Of a stretch of 26,297 nucleotides of DNA, positions 14,489 through 22,096 are shown piece by piece. Source of the stretch: an uncultured Anaerotruncus sp. (lineage in GTDB: Bacteria; Bacillota; Clostridia; Oscillospirales; CAG-272). The notes beneath the pieces are model-generated. The model was not told where the DNA came from. It did not search any database and saw nothing but the letters and a program-made list of their open reading frames with translations. The translations under genes were made by a program, and so were the position numbers. The stretch spans positions 1 through 26,297 of the forward strand of contig CAJLZE010000029.1 in assembly GCA_905210995.1 (NCBI GenBank), given 5' to 3'. Every line of letters begins with the position of its first letter. The first letter of the stretch is position 1.

Positions 14489-15457
14489 TCACTTCGTGTA
14501 GCCGAAATCGGCGCAGAACCATACATTTTCGGGCGGGATCGAAAACTCGCGCCCGCATATGCCGGACAACACACCGCCGCCGTCGGAAAAATCGAACCTC
14601 AGCCGGTATGAAACGAGCGCCTGATGGCGGTAACCGGCGCGACGGTCGTTGCGGTTGACGCCGTATTTGCCCTCACCGAGCAGCGGGTGCCCGATATGCG
14701 CCATATGTGCGCGTATCTGGTGCGTTCTGCCCGTAAAAAGCTCGATCTCAAGCAGCGAATCGCCGTTTTTTTCGGCAAGCACGCGGTAGCCGGTCTTTAT
14801 CGTGAGATATCCCTTGGCTGGGTGATCTATAACATCGACCGTGTTGGTGCGTTCGTCCTTGCGCAGGTATGCCTCAAGCACATCGGCTCGCTTCGGCATC
14901 GTTCCGTGCACCGCGCACAGGTAGAACTTTTTGACCTCACGGGCGCGTATGCGTTCGTCCATCTCGCGCAGCGCCGCGGCGTTTTTTGCCGCTATGACGA
15001 TACCGCCGGTGTTGCGGTCTATGCGGTTGCAGAAGGAAGGCGCGAACGACTGCTCCGATGCGGGATCGTATTCGCCTTTTTGACAAAGATATGCCCGCAG
15101 GTGCATGAGAAGGGTGTTGTCTCTGCCCTCGTCGTCCTCATGCACGAGCACACCGGGGCGCTTGTTTATCAGGATCACATTTTCGTCCTCATAAACGATA
15201 TCGAGCGACGGCTTTATGCGGTAGAGTGCGCCGCCGTCGTCCTCGGGCGAGCCGAAAAATTCATCGCGTATAAAAAGCTGTATCTCGTCGCCCTCGGCAA
15301 GCATCGTGTCAGGCTCTGCGCGGCGGCGGTTCAGCTTGATCTTTTTCGTTCTTATCGACTTGTACATCATCGACTTCGGCAGCCCCTTCACCGCCTTGGT
15401 GAGGAATTTGTCAAGCCTCTGACCAGCGTCGTTTTTTCCTACTGTGAGAATCTTCAT
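14489..15457 (-). CDS. RluA-family 23S rRNA/tRNA pseudouridine synthase
   Basis: This enzyme isomerises uridine to pseudouridine in structured RNA. The N-terminal S4-like RNA-binding domain (about 1-75: VGKNDAGQRLDKFLTKAVKG, IKLNRRRAEPDTMLAEGDEI) precedes the catalytic domain with the RluA motif RIDRNTGG, whose Asp is the nucleophile, and GRTHQIRAHMAHIGHPLLGE. The length of 322 is normal for RluA/RluD-type enzymes. The target site cannot be assigned between RluC-, RluD- and RluB-like specificities, so no gene symbol is given. The ATG at 15457 has no Shine-Dalgarno; instead a GC-rich hairpin ends about 13 bases upstream. The stop is 8 bases before lnt, indicating one operon. Confidence 0.95.
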   Translation of the reverse strand: MKILTVGKNDAGQRLDKFLTKAVKGLPKSMMYKSIRTKKIKLNRRRAEPDTMLAEGDEIQLFIRDEFFGSPEDDGGALYRIKPSLDIVYEDENVILINKRPGVLVHEDDEGRDNTLLMHLRAYLCQKGEYDPASEQSFAPSFCNRIDRNTGGIVIAAKNAAALREMDERIRAREVKKFYLCAVHGTMPKRADVLEAYLRKDERTNTVDVIDHPAKGYLTIKTGYRVLAEKNGDSLLEIELFTGRTHQIRAHMAHIGHPLLGEGKYGVNRNDRRAGYRHQALVSYRLRFDFSDGGGVLSGICGREFSIPPENVWFCADFGYTK

Positions 15458-15470
15458 TTTTTACACAAGA

Positions 15471-15496
15471 GGGTGTCCCGCCTTGGCGCGACACCC
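15471..15496 (-). other. GC-rich hairpin just before rluA
   Basis: On the minus strand GGGTGTC/GACACCC (7 bp) encloses, after a G-G mismatch, CGCC/GGCG (4 bp). The tract after it, TCTTGTGTAAAAA, runs straight into the ATG. It takes the place where a ribosome site would be expected and resembles the hairpin after upp. Confidence 0.7.
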
Positions 15497-15525
15497 CTAA
15501 AGATGTACGGCAGTCTGCGGCACGG

Positions 15526-15617
15526 TCGGCAAAAGCCGATACGTGTCGCCGTTACCGTCCGGTTCTGCGGGACAGCCCGCTTACGTGAAGAGGCTGTCGT
15601 GCAAAGCGCGACAGCCC
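15526..15617 (-). other. Three-hairpin upp-rluA spacer
   Basis: In transcription order after upp the spacer holds GGCTGTCG/CGACAGCC (15592-15599 with 15609-15616), GCGGG/CCCGC (15567-15571 with 15576-15580) and TCGGC/GCCGA (15526-15530 with 15535-15539). The first starts about 10 bases after the upp stop and is likely its 3' end, but the base tract behind it (TCTTCACG) is a poor terminator. No gene or promoter was found here. Confidence 0.55.
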
Positions 15618-15626
15618 CATGATTTT

Positions 15627-16256
15627 TTACTTTGTGCCGAAGATACGGTCGCCCGCATCACCGAGACCGGGAACGATGTACGCGTGCTCGTTGAGGCATT
15701 CGTCAAGCGCACCGATGAATATGTCAACGTCGGGATGCTCTCTCTGAACTCTCTCAACGCCCTCGGGCGCGCCGACAAGAGCCATAAAGCGGATGTTGCG
15801 GCAGCCGTGCTTTTTGAGCATGGAAAGCGCGTCGCAGGCAGAGCCGCCGGTCGCGAGCATGGGGTCGACGAGTATGACTATTCTGTCTTCGATATCGTTC
15901 GGGAGCTTGCAGTAGTACTCAACGGGATTGTGGGTCTCGGGGTCGCGGTAAAGTCCGATATGCCCCACCTTTGCCACGGGAACGAGCTCAAGCAGACCGT
16001 CGACCATGCCGAGACCCGCACGGAGGATGGGAACTATCGCGAGCTTTTTGCCCGATATCATTTTGGCTTTCATTTTTGTGATCGGAGTTTCGATCGTTAC
16101 ATCCTCAAGCGGAAGATCACGGGTCAGCTCATAGCCCATGAGCATTGCGATCTCGCCCAAAAGTTCGCGGAAATCCTTCGAACCGGTCTTTTTGTTTCTC
16201 ATGATCGAGAGCTTGTGGGTAATGAGGGGATGATCCATAATGTGTACAGTACTCAT
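15627..16256 (-). CDS. upp: Uracil phosphoribosyltransferase
   Basis: Upp salvages uracil by joining it to PRPP to make UMP in the cytoplasm. The 209-residue protein is the standard length. It shows HPLITHKLSIMRNKKTGSKD at the N-terminus, VPILRAGLGMVDG, the PRPP-binding loop VDPMLATGGSACDA, and the C-terminal uracil-binding region YIVPGLGDAGDRIFGTK. AAGGAG lies 8 bases before the ATG. It has its own promoter (16289-16317) and is followed by a hairpin-rich spacer, so it is probably transcribed alone. No uraA/uracil permease lies next to it. Confidence 0.98.
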   Translation of the reverse strand: MSTVHIMDHPLITHKLSIMRNKKTGSKDFRELLGEIAMLMGYELTRDLPLEDVTIETPITKMKAKMISGKKLAIVPILRAGLGMVDGLLELVPVAKVGHIGLYRDPETHNPVEYYCKLPNDIEDRIVILVDPMLATGGSACDALSMLKKHGCRNIRFMALVGAPEGVERVQREHPDVDIFIGALDECLNEHAYIVPGLGDAGDRIFGTK

Positions 16257-16288
16257 TTTGCATACTCCTTGCTTTTCGTATTCGACCT

Positions 16289-16320
16289 ATTATACTACTT
16301 ATCCCTTGCGATTTCAAGGG
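16289..16320 (-). promoter_or_regulatory. upp: upp promoter with inverted repeat over the -35
   Basis: On the minus strand TTGAAA (16312-16317) and TATAAT (16289-16294) are 17 bases apart. An inverted repeat CCCTTG/CAAGGG (16303-16308 with 16315-16320) spans the -35 and part of the spacer. Transcription should start near 16282, with a leader of about 26 bases, too short for PyrR-type attenuation. Confidence 0.75.
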
Positions 16321-16359
16321 GTTAGCGAAAAAATAAATGCAATTATATTCCGGGTTTAT

Positions 16360-16851
16360 TCACAGCTTGCGGTAATACGGGCAGATATCCTCATACGATC
16401 CGTCTTTTAAGCGGAATCCGCCGGGTATCACACCGAGCCCGACAAAACCCAACCGCTCGTAAAGGTGCCTTGCATGTATGTTAGATGCGACAACGGCGTT
16501 GAACTGCATTATCGAAAAACCGTGGCGTCTGCCCTCGGCAAGCGAGTCTGACACGAGCTTTTCTCCGATATGGAGACCGCGTGCCGACCGACTGACGGCA
16601 TAGCTTGCATTGCAGATATGCCCGCAGCGCCCTATGTTGTTCGGGTGAAGGATGTAAAGTCCCAGCACGCTGCCCGTGTCGGTGTCTGCCGCAACGGCGG
16701 TATGAGTCTGTGCGGCAAAAAACTCACTGCCGGTCAGATCGGTCAGATATTCCTCCTGCGGGAATGCCACACCGTCCTCAACGACCTCGTTCCATATCCT
16801 CACCATCTCCGCGACATCGCCGCCACGGTATTCTCTGATTTCGATATTCAT
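16360..16851 (-). CDS. GNAT-family N-acetyltransferase
   Basis: The 163-residue protein has the Gcn5-related acetyltransferase fold: motif A with the acetyl-CoA pyrophosphate loop (RSARGLHIGEKLVSDSLAEG, about 97-116), an NxHARHLYERLGFVGLG motif B near 132-147, and an N-terminal IREYRGGDVAEMVRIWNEVV typical of the family. The substrate cannot be told from sequence; members acetylate amino acids, antibiotics, polyamines or protein N-termini. It follows proC by 19 bases and is probably cotranscribed with proB-proA-proC, but has a weak ribosome site. The upp promoter lies directly downstream, so this gene ends that transcription unit without a clear terminator. Confidence 0.85.
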   Translation of the reverse strand: MNIEIREYRGGDVAEMVRIWNEVVEDGVAFPQEEYLTDLTGSEFFAAQTHTAVAADTDTGSVLGLYILHPNNIGRCGHICNASYAVSRSARGLHIGEKLVSDSLAEGRRHGFSIMQFNAVVASNIHARHLYERLGFVGLGVIPGGFRLKDGSYEDICPYYRKL

Positions 16852-16870
16852 GTATGTTCACGCTTTCATC

Positions 16871-17692
16871 TCAGTGCGAGAGCTTTGCGGTCTTTTCGTA
16901 CGCGGCGATAACGGCGTCGGTGACTGCCGCACGGAAGGCACGCTCCTCAAGCGTTCTCACGCCCTCGATGGTCGTACCGCCGGGGCTGCACACCGCATCC
17001 TTCAGCTCTCCGGGGTGCTTTCCGGTTTCACGTGCAAGCGCCGCCGAACCGAAAACGGTCTGCACCGCCGCCTCGCGTGCAACGCTGCGCGCGAGCCCCG
17101 CCGCGACCCCGCCGTCGGCAAGTGCGTCGATGAACATATAAACGAACGCAGGTCCGCACCCAGAAAGCGCGCCCGCTGCGTCAATTTGCTTTTCGGGCAA
17201 CTCGCAGAGCCTGCCGGCGCAGCTCATAACGGCAAGAAAATCCCCGCGCGCCGCGTCGGACACACCGTCCCCCGCGCACCAGAAGATCATTCCCTCACCC
17301 ACCGATACCGGCGTGTTTGGCATGATGCGTATCGCGGGAATGCCGGGAAAATATCCCGAGAACTTTTCAAGCTCCACTCCCGCCGCCATTGTCACGGCAA
17401 GAGGCGTTCTGCCGCCCGAAATGCGGGCTGCAAGCAGTGCCGCCGACTCATCGGCAAGCGCACGAAGCCCCTGCGGCTTCACACCGAAAAATATAATGTC
17501 GGCCGCGGCAAATATTTCGTCGAGCGTGACGACCTCGCCGCCGATGCGCGCGGCAAGCGCACCCGCTTTTGCGGAGTCGTTGTCGCAAAGCAGTATCCTG
17601 CCGCCGAGCCGCCCGTTGCCCGCCGCGGCACGAGCCGCCGCAGCGGCAAGCGCGCCGCCCATATTTCCGGTCCCTATAAAACCGATATTCAT
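16871..17692 (-). CDS. proC: Pyrroline-5-carboxylate reductase
   Basis: ProC reduces pyrroline-5-carboxylate to proline with NAD(P)H, the last step of proline synthesis. The N-terminal Rossmann motif GFIGTGNMGGALA, ADIIFFGVKPQ, IRIMPNTPVSVGEGM, and the C-terminal GCGPAFVYMFIDALADGGV and HPGELKDAVCSPGGTTIEG are all family signatures. A GTG at 17701 overlapping the proA stop is possible, but AAGGA in the proA end lies 10 bases before the ATG at 17692 and only one base before the GTG, so I choose 17692 (273 aa). Gene order proB-proA-proC in one tight cluster supplies the whole route from glutamate. Confidence 0.97.
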   Translation of the reverse strand: MNIGFIGTGNMGGALAAAAARAAAGNGRLGGRILLCDNDSAKAGALAARIGGEVVTLDEIFAAADIIFFGVKPQGLRALADESAALLAARISGGRTPLAVTMAAGVELEKFSGYFPGIPAIRIMPNTPVSVGEGMIFWCAGDGVSDAARGDFLAVMSCAGRLCELPEKQIDAAGALSGCGPAFVYMFIDALADGGVAAGLARSVAREAAVQTVFGSAALARETGKHPGELKDAVCSPGGTTIEGVRTLEERAFRAAVTDAVIAAYEKTAKLSH

Positions 17693-17697
17693 TTTTA

Positions 17698-18963
17698 TCA
17701 CATCCTTATCTGACCGTTGCCGATTATAACGTACTTGTATGTCGTAAGCTCCGCAAGCCCCATGGGACCGCGCGGAGGCAGCTTCTGCGTAGATATCCCC
17801 ATCTCGCAGCCGAGACCGAACTCGCCGCCGTCCGTGAACCGCGTCGATGCGTTGACGTAGACCGCAGCGCTGTCCACCGCACGGATAAATCTGTCCGCCG
17901 CTGCGCTGTCGTTCGTGATTATGGCATCCGAGTGGTGTGTGGAATGCTTTGCGATATGCGCGGTCGCCTCTTCAAGGCTGCCGACGACACCGACGGCAAG
18001 TATATAATCAAGAAATTCGGTATCGAATGCAGATGCGTCGGCGGGCACCTCGCGCATTATCATAGCCGCCTCGCGGTCACATCTGAACTCGACCGTATGC
18101 TCACCCCTCTCGGCGCGCTCGCGCACGAGCCTGCGGCGAAGCATGGGCAGGAATTCATCCTTGATATCGCGGTGAACGAGCACGACCTCGGCTGCGTTGC
18201 ACACCGACGGACGGGAGGTCTTGGCGTTTTCTATTATCGAAAGCGCCATGTCAAGATCCGCCGCCTTGTCAACATAAATGTGGCATATGCCGGTACCGGT
18301 CTCGATAACGGGAACCTTGGCGTTTTCCACGCAGGCGCGGATGAGACCCGCTCCGCCGCGCGGTATCAGCAGATCGACAAGCCCCACAGCCTCCATCAGC
18401 TCACGCGCACCCGCGCGTGTCGTATCCTCGACAAGGCTGACAGCCTCGGCGGGAAGCCCCGCACGCACGAGCCCCTCGCGCAGCGCGGCGACTATCGCGG
18501 CAGCCGAGCGCGCCGCCTCATGCCCGCAGCGGAGCACCGAAACATTGCCGCTCTTTACCGTGAGCGCCGCGGCGTCGGAGGTGACGTTAGGGCGGCTCTC
18601 GTAAATTATCGCGATAACGCCGATCCCCACCGAAATTTTTCTTATCGTGAGCCCGTTCGGGCGCACGACCTCCGAGAGCACCTTGCCCACGGGAGATGGC
18701 AGCGCCGCAACGTCGCGTATGCCGGCGCACATCCCGTCTATCCTTTTGTCGTCAAGGCGAAGTCTGTCTATCATGACCGCCGAGATCTTGCCTTCCTTTT
18801 CGGCAGCCTCGGTATCGAGCGCGTTGGCGGCAAGTATTTCGGCGCGGTGTGCGTCAACGGCTTCAGCCATATATATCAGCGCACGGTCGAGCGTTTCGCT
18901 GTCGGCGGCGTTTATCGCGGGAAGAGCCGCGCGCGCGCCGAGAAGTATTTCATGTGTCGTCAT
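17698..18963 (-). CDS. proA: Glutamate-5-semialdehyde dehydrogenase (gamma-glutamyl phosphate reductase)
   Basis: ProA reduces gamma-glutamyl phosphate to glutamate semialdehyde with NADPH, the second step of proline synthesis. The 421-residue aldehyde-dehydrogenase-type protein has RKISVGIGVIAIIYESRPNV, LKSGN-type VKSGNVSVLRCGHEA, the IPRGGAGLI loop and the active-site Cys255 in SRPSVCNAAEVVLVH; it ends with GPMGLAELTTYKYVI. The frame is open to 18984, but the ATG at 18963 has AAGGA 8 bases upstream and starts 4 bases after the proB stop. Confidence 0.98.
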   Translation of the reverse strand: MTTHEILLGARAALPAINAADSETLDRALIYMAEAVDAHRAEILAANALDTEAAEKEGKISAVMIDRLRLDDKRIDGMCAGIRDVAALPSPVGKVLSEVVRPNGLTIRKISVGIGVIAIIYESRPNVTSDAAALTVKSGNVSVLRCGHEAARSAAAIVAALREGLVRAGLPAEAVSLVEDTTRAGARELMEAVGLVDLLIPRGGAGLIRACVENAKVPVIETGTGICHIYVDKAADLDMALSIIENAKTSRPSVCNAAEVVLVHRDIKDEFLPMLRRRLVRERAERGEHTVEFRCDREAAMIMREVPADASAFDTEFLDYILAVGVVGSLEEATAHIAKHSTHHSDAIITNDSAAADRFIRAVDSAAVYVNASTRFTDGGEFGLGCEMGISTQKLPPRGPMGLAELTTYKYVIIGNGQIRM

Positions 18964-18967
18964 TTTT

Positions 18968-19735
18968 TTATTCCTTATCCGCAAAGAATCTCGTGCCGAC
19001 TTTTTTTCCGTCGGCGATATCGTAAAGGTTTTCGGGACGGGAGCCGTCGCATATCACCATATCGCACCCCGCAGACGTTGCGATGCGCGCCGCGATGAGC
19101 TTTGTCGCCATGCCGCCCGTTCCCTGTGCGCCGCTGCCGCCGCCGAGAGCCATAACGCCGTCGTCGATGCAGTGCACCTCGGGGATGAGCTTTGCATCGG
19201 GATCGCGGTGCGGGTCGGCGGTGAAAAGCCCTTCAATGTCCGACATAAGCACGAGCAGCCCCGCGCCCGCGCTGTCTGCCACCATTGCAGCCAGCGTGTC
19301 GTTGTCGCCGATCTCGATCTCATCGGTCGCGACCGTGTCGTTTTCGTTTATGACGGGTATGACGCCGAGGGATATCAGCCTCTCCATCGTGTTTGAAAAA
19401 TTGCGGTGCCGCTTTTCGTCGCGGAAGTCCTCGGCGGTCAGAAGTATCTGAGCCACCGTACGGTTGTATTCGGAAAAGAGCTTGTCATATGTATACATGA
19501 GCTCGCACTGACCGACCGCGGCGGCCGCCTGCTTGCCGACGGTGTCACGCGGGCGCGCACCGAGATTCAGCTTTCCCACGCCCATTCCGACAGCGCCCGA
19601 CGACACGAGTATCACCTCGTGCCCGGCATTTTTGAGGTCTGCAAGCACCTTGCAGAGCATTTCGATACGCCTGATATTAAGGCAGCCCGTGGGGTGCGTC
19701 AGTGTTGACGTTCCCACCTTTACAACGATTCTCAT
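18968..19735 (-). CDS. proB: Glutamate 5-kinase, short form without PUA domain
   Basis: ProB phosphorylates glutamate to gamma-glutamyl phosphate, the committed and proline-inhibited step. The 255-residue amino-acid kinase domain shows VVKVGTSTLTHPTG, VSSGAVGMG, VINENDTVATDEIEIGDNDT, MSDIEGLFTADP and GTGGMATKLIAA. The C-terminal PUA domain found in the E. coli enzyme (367 aa) is missing; short ProB forms are known, and the stop directly precedes proA, so this is not a truncation. The ribosome site is weak: GGAAGG lies about 16 bases before the ATG. With only 33 bases to the gene before it, there is no room for a T-box leader, so proline control, if any, is at the enzyme. Confidence 0.97.
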   Translation of the reverse strand: MRIVVKVGTSTLTHPTGCLNIRRIEMLCKVLADLKNAGHEVILVSSGAVGMGVGKLNLGARPRDTVGKQAAAAVGQCELMYTYDKLFSEYNRTVAQILLTAEDFRDEKRHRNFSNTMERLISLGVIPVINENDTVATDEIEIGDNDTLAAMVADSAGAGLLVLMSDIEGLFTADPHRDPDAKLIPEVHCIDDGVMALGGGSGAQGTGGMATKLIAARIATSAGCDMVICDGSRPENLYDIADGKKVGTRFFADKE

Positions 19736-19768
19736 AGGGATTGATTCTGACCTTCCATTGATTCCGCC

Positions 19769-20107
19769 TCAGCGGTAATAAACATAATAAGCAATAACGG
19801 TGCGCTCCGCCCCGCCGTGTTCGATATCGGGACCCGTGAGCACAACGCCGTCCTTTGACAGCAGCTCGGATGCGCGAAGCTCGTCCACCGGACAACGGAA
19901 AACGACATCGGATGAAGAGAAAACGATAAGCTCGCCGTTGCGCAGGCTCATGTTTCCTTCTCTTCCTATCACCTCATCGACATTGTTGCGCCGCTCGGTG
20001 ACATATCTGAGTCGCTTGCCGCATATCCTTTCGGCCATTTCACGGCGGTAACGCGGAGAATCCGGGGCCTTTGACGACGCGAACCGCTTCAAGAGTTTTC
20101 CGAACAT
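19769..20107 (-). CDS. Conserved-looking small protein of unknown function
   Basis: I do not recognise this 112-residue protein. It has a basic N-terminal third (about 1-45: LLKRFASSK, RYRREMAERICGKRLRY) followed by alternating short hydrophobic stretches (GELIVFSSSDVVFRCPVDEL, KDGVVLTGPD, TVIAYYVYYR) that suggest a small beta-rich domain. There is no signal peptide, membrane helix or cysteine pair motif. It is very likely real: a GGAGG site lies 10 bases before the ATG, codon use matches its neighbours, and it fits exactly between the GH13 stop (19-base overlap) and proB (33 bases). Position suggests coupling to the glycogen genes in expression, not necessarily in function. Confidence 0.8.
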   Translation of the reverse strand: MFGKLLKRFASSKAPDSPRYRREMAERICGKRLRYVTERRNNVDEVIGREGNMSLRNGELIVFSSSDVVFRCPVDELRASELLSKDGVVLTGPDIEHGGAERTVIAYYVYYR

Positions 20108-22077
20108 TTGTTTTCATCCTCCGTGTTTCCGATTTCTTCTTTAATGAATACAAAGCCGCACGGGGCGACCGTCACGTCTCCTCTGCCGCCGCAGCCCGTG
20201 TAAAGCTCGGTCCGATCGCCGTCCACGTGCATGACCGCGGGTCTGCTGCCGAGATTTGCGCCCACGCGGACGCGCACGGTGCCGTCGTCGGTCTTTTTTT
20301 CGCGCACGATCTCGATATAACCTTCCTCGGCGCGCGCAACGGCAAATTCGCCGCGGTCAAAGACGGGGCATTTGCGCACTGCGGCAAGCCTGCGGTAATG
20401 CTCGGTAAGCGCCGCGTCGGTGCGTTCGTCCCACACCATGGGGTAACGGCAGAAGGGATCGCCCAATCCCTCCATACCGCGTTCATCCCCGTAGTAAATG
20501 CACGGGAAGCCGTAAACGGCATACTGGAGCGCCGATACGACGCGCAGTTTCTCAAGCCCGCGGCGGCGCTCGTCGGCGGTAAGGCGAACGGCAGCGCGTT
20601 CGGCATTCGAAAGCCCCGCAGCATCCCTCACCTTGTCCGGCGCGCCGAGAACGGTAAGTATCCGCTCGGTGTCGTGCGTGCCTACGATATTCATCAGCAC
20701 GTCGGCTGCCGGGCGCGGGTATGAGGAATAAATATCCTTCAGCTCGTCGGCAAGAAAACCGGCATCGCCTGTTTCCGCATAGCCGATAAGAGCCGAACGC
20801 AGCGGGTAATTCATAACGCTGTCAAGCTGACCGCCACGAAAATAAGAGCGCCGCCTGCCGTATGACACCTTGTCCGCGGCGTTCTCCCAGACCTCGCCTA
20901 TTATCACCGCGTCGGGAGAGACAGCCTTAACGCGCCTGCGCAGCCCGTCAAGAAATTCGTCGGGCAGCTCGTCGGCAACGTCGAGCCGCCAGCCGTCCGC
21001 TCCCATTCTGATATATTTTTCGCAGACGCCGCCCTCGCCGATGAAAAAGTCACGGCATGACGGCTCGGATGTGTTGAGCTTGGGCAGTATCGGGATGCCC
21101 CACCAGCTTGCAAATGAGCTGTCGCCGCGCTCCTCGCCCTCGGGCACGTCTTTGAAAAAGAACCATTTACGGTACGGAGAGTCGGGGTCTCCCCACGCTC
21201 CGCTGCCGTATCTGTCGTATCTGTCAAAATAAACGCTGTCGTCGCCCGTATGATTGAAAACGCCGTCAAGGATGATGCTCATCCCCGCCGCGTGAGCAGC
21301 CTCAAGGAGAGCGGCAAACGCCGCGTCGCCGCCGAAGCATGGATCGACGTGCAGATAGTCCGCCGTATCGTATTTATGGTTGGAGGCGGCGGTAAAGATC
21401 GGCGAAAGATATATCACCGTAACACCGAGCGTGGCAAGATAGGGCAGCTTTTCACGCACGCCCCAAAGATTGCCGCCGAAAAACACATTGTTTTTCACCG
21501 GGTCGCCCGGACGCACGGCATACTGCGGCACGCCGCCCGCCCAGTTGTCGTCAACGACCGAATCGTCGCGGTACCGTGTCTCTCCCTTGCCGCGAAAAAA
21601 GCGATCGACAAAAACATGGTACATTATCCCGCCGCCGAGCCGGTCGGGCGTGCGGTAATCATCCGCATACACAAGAAGGCGGAACCTGCCGCGGCTCTCG
21701 CTCACGAGCGTAAAGTCAACATTGTTCCGTGTGTCGGAGAACAGCGTGTCCATTCCGCGCGGGATGATGAACTCATAAAAATACAGACCCGACTCTTCCC
21801 GCATGAAATCGCCGGGCGTGATATCAAGCGTGTATATATCGGTCAGCGGGTCGCCGCCCGAATAAGTAAACGGGAGATCGGTGCCCTCGCTGCTGCCGTC
21901 GGCAAAAATGCGCAGCACCACCGCTCCCGCCCCGGTGCTGCGAGGCAGGACGGCAGTGAGAGCCACGCGCTCGTGGCGGCGCAGCGCACCGATATAAGGA
22001 CGTTCCCGCCCCTCCGGCGTGCGGCAGGTAAGAGCCATACTCGGCGCCGGAAGGGAGGTATGAAGTTTTGGAAGCAT
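20089..22077 (-). CDS. Cytoplasmic GH13 alpha-glucanase (neopullulanase/alpha-amylase type)
   Basis: This enzyme should hydrolyse alpha-1,4 links of glycogen or maltodextrins. The 662-residue protein has an N-terminal beta-domain (about 1-150) as in neopullulanases and cyclomaltodextrinases, then the catalytic barrel with all GH13 regions: DGVFNHTG (271-278), GADGWRLDVADE with nucleophile Asp366, IIGEVWEN with acid/base Glu395, and GTHDTERIL with His468-Asp469. A C-terminal beta-domain follows. No signal peptide is seen, so it acts inside the cell. The frame is open to 22152 in glgP; the ATG at 22077, with AAGGA 6 bases upstream, is preferred. Placed right after glgP, it fits cooperation with the phosphorylase in glycogen breakdown. 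The exact specificity (amylase, neopullulanase, debranching) is not certain. Confidence 0.9.
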   Translation of the reverse strand: MLPKLHTSLPAPSMALTCRTPEGRERPYIGALRRHERVALTAVLPRSTGAGAVVLRIFADGSSEGTDLPFTYSGGDPLTDIYTLDITPGDFMREESGLYFYEFIIPRGMDTLFSDTRNNVDFTLVSESRGRFRLLVYADDYRTPDRLGGGIMYHVFVDRFFRGKGETRYRDDSVVDDNWAGGVPQYAVRPGDPVKNNVFFGGNLWGVREKLPYLATLGVTVIYLSPIFTAASNHKYDTADYLHVDPCFGGDAAFAALLEAAHAAGMSIILDGVFNHTGDDSVYFDRYDRYGSGAWGDPDSPYRKWFFFKDVPEGEERGDSSFASWWGIPILPKLNTSEPSCRDFFIGEGGVCEKYIRMGADGWRLDVADELPDEFLDGLRRRVKAVSPDAVIIGEVWENAADKVSYGRRRSYFRGGQLDSVMNYPLRSALIGYAETGDAGFLADELKDIYSSYPRPAADVLMNIVGTHDTERILTVLGAPDKVRDAAGLSNAERAAVRLTADERRRGLEKLRVVSALQYAVYGFPCIYYGDERGMEGLGDPFCRYPMVWDERTDAALTEHYRRLAAVRKCPVFDRGEFAVARAEEGYIEIVREKKTDDGTVRVRVGANLGSRPAVMHVDGDRTELYTGCGGRGDVTVAPCGFVFIKEEIGNTEDENKCSENS

Positions 22078-22096
22078 TATGCGTCCTTCTTTCAGA

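Noticed and set aside
17932..19098. Long plus-strand frame of 388 codons opposite proA and proB
   Set aside because: It lies antisense to two clearly conserved enzymes, resembles no family I know, and is a product of the high-GC codon pattern. The same holds for the plus-strand frames at 6217-7296, 21250-22203 and 14624-15622.
19736..19768. T-box or proline-responsive leader before proB
   Set aside because: Only 33 bases separate proB from the preceding stop codon, too short for a T-box, and no terminator-like stem is present.
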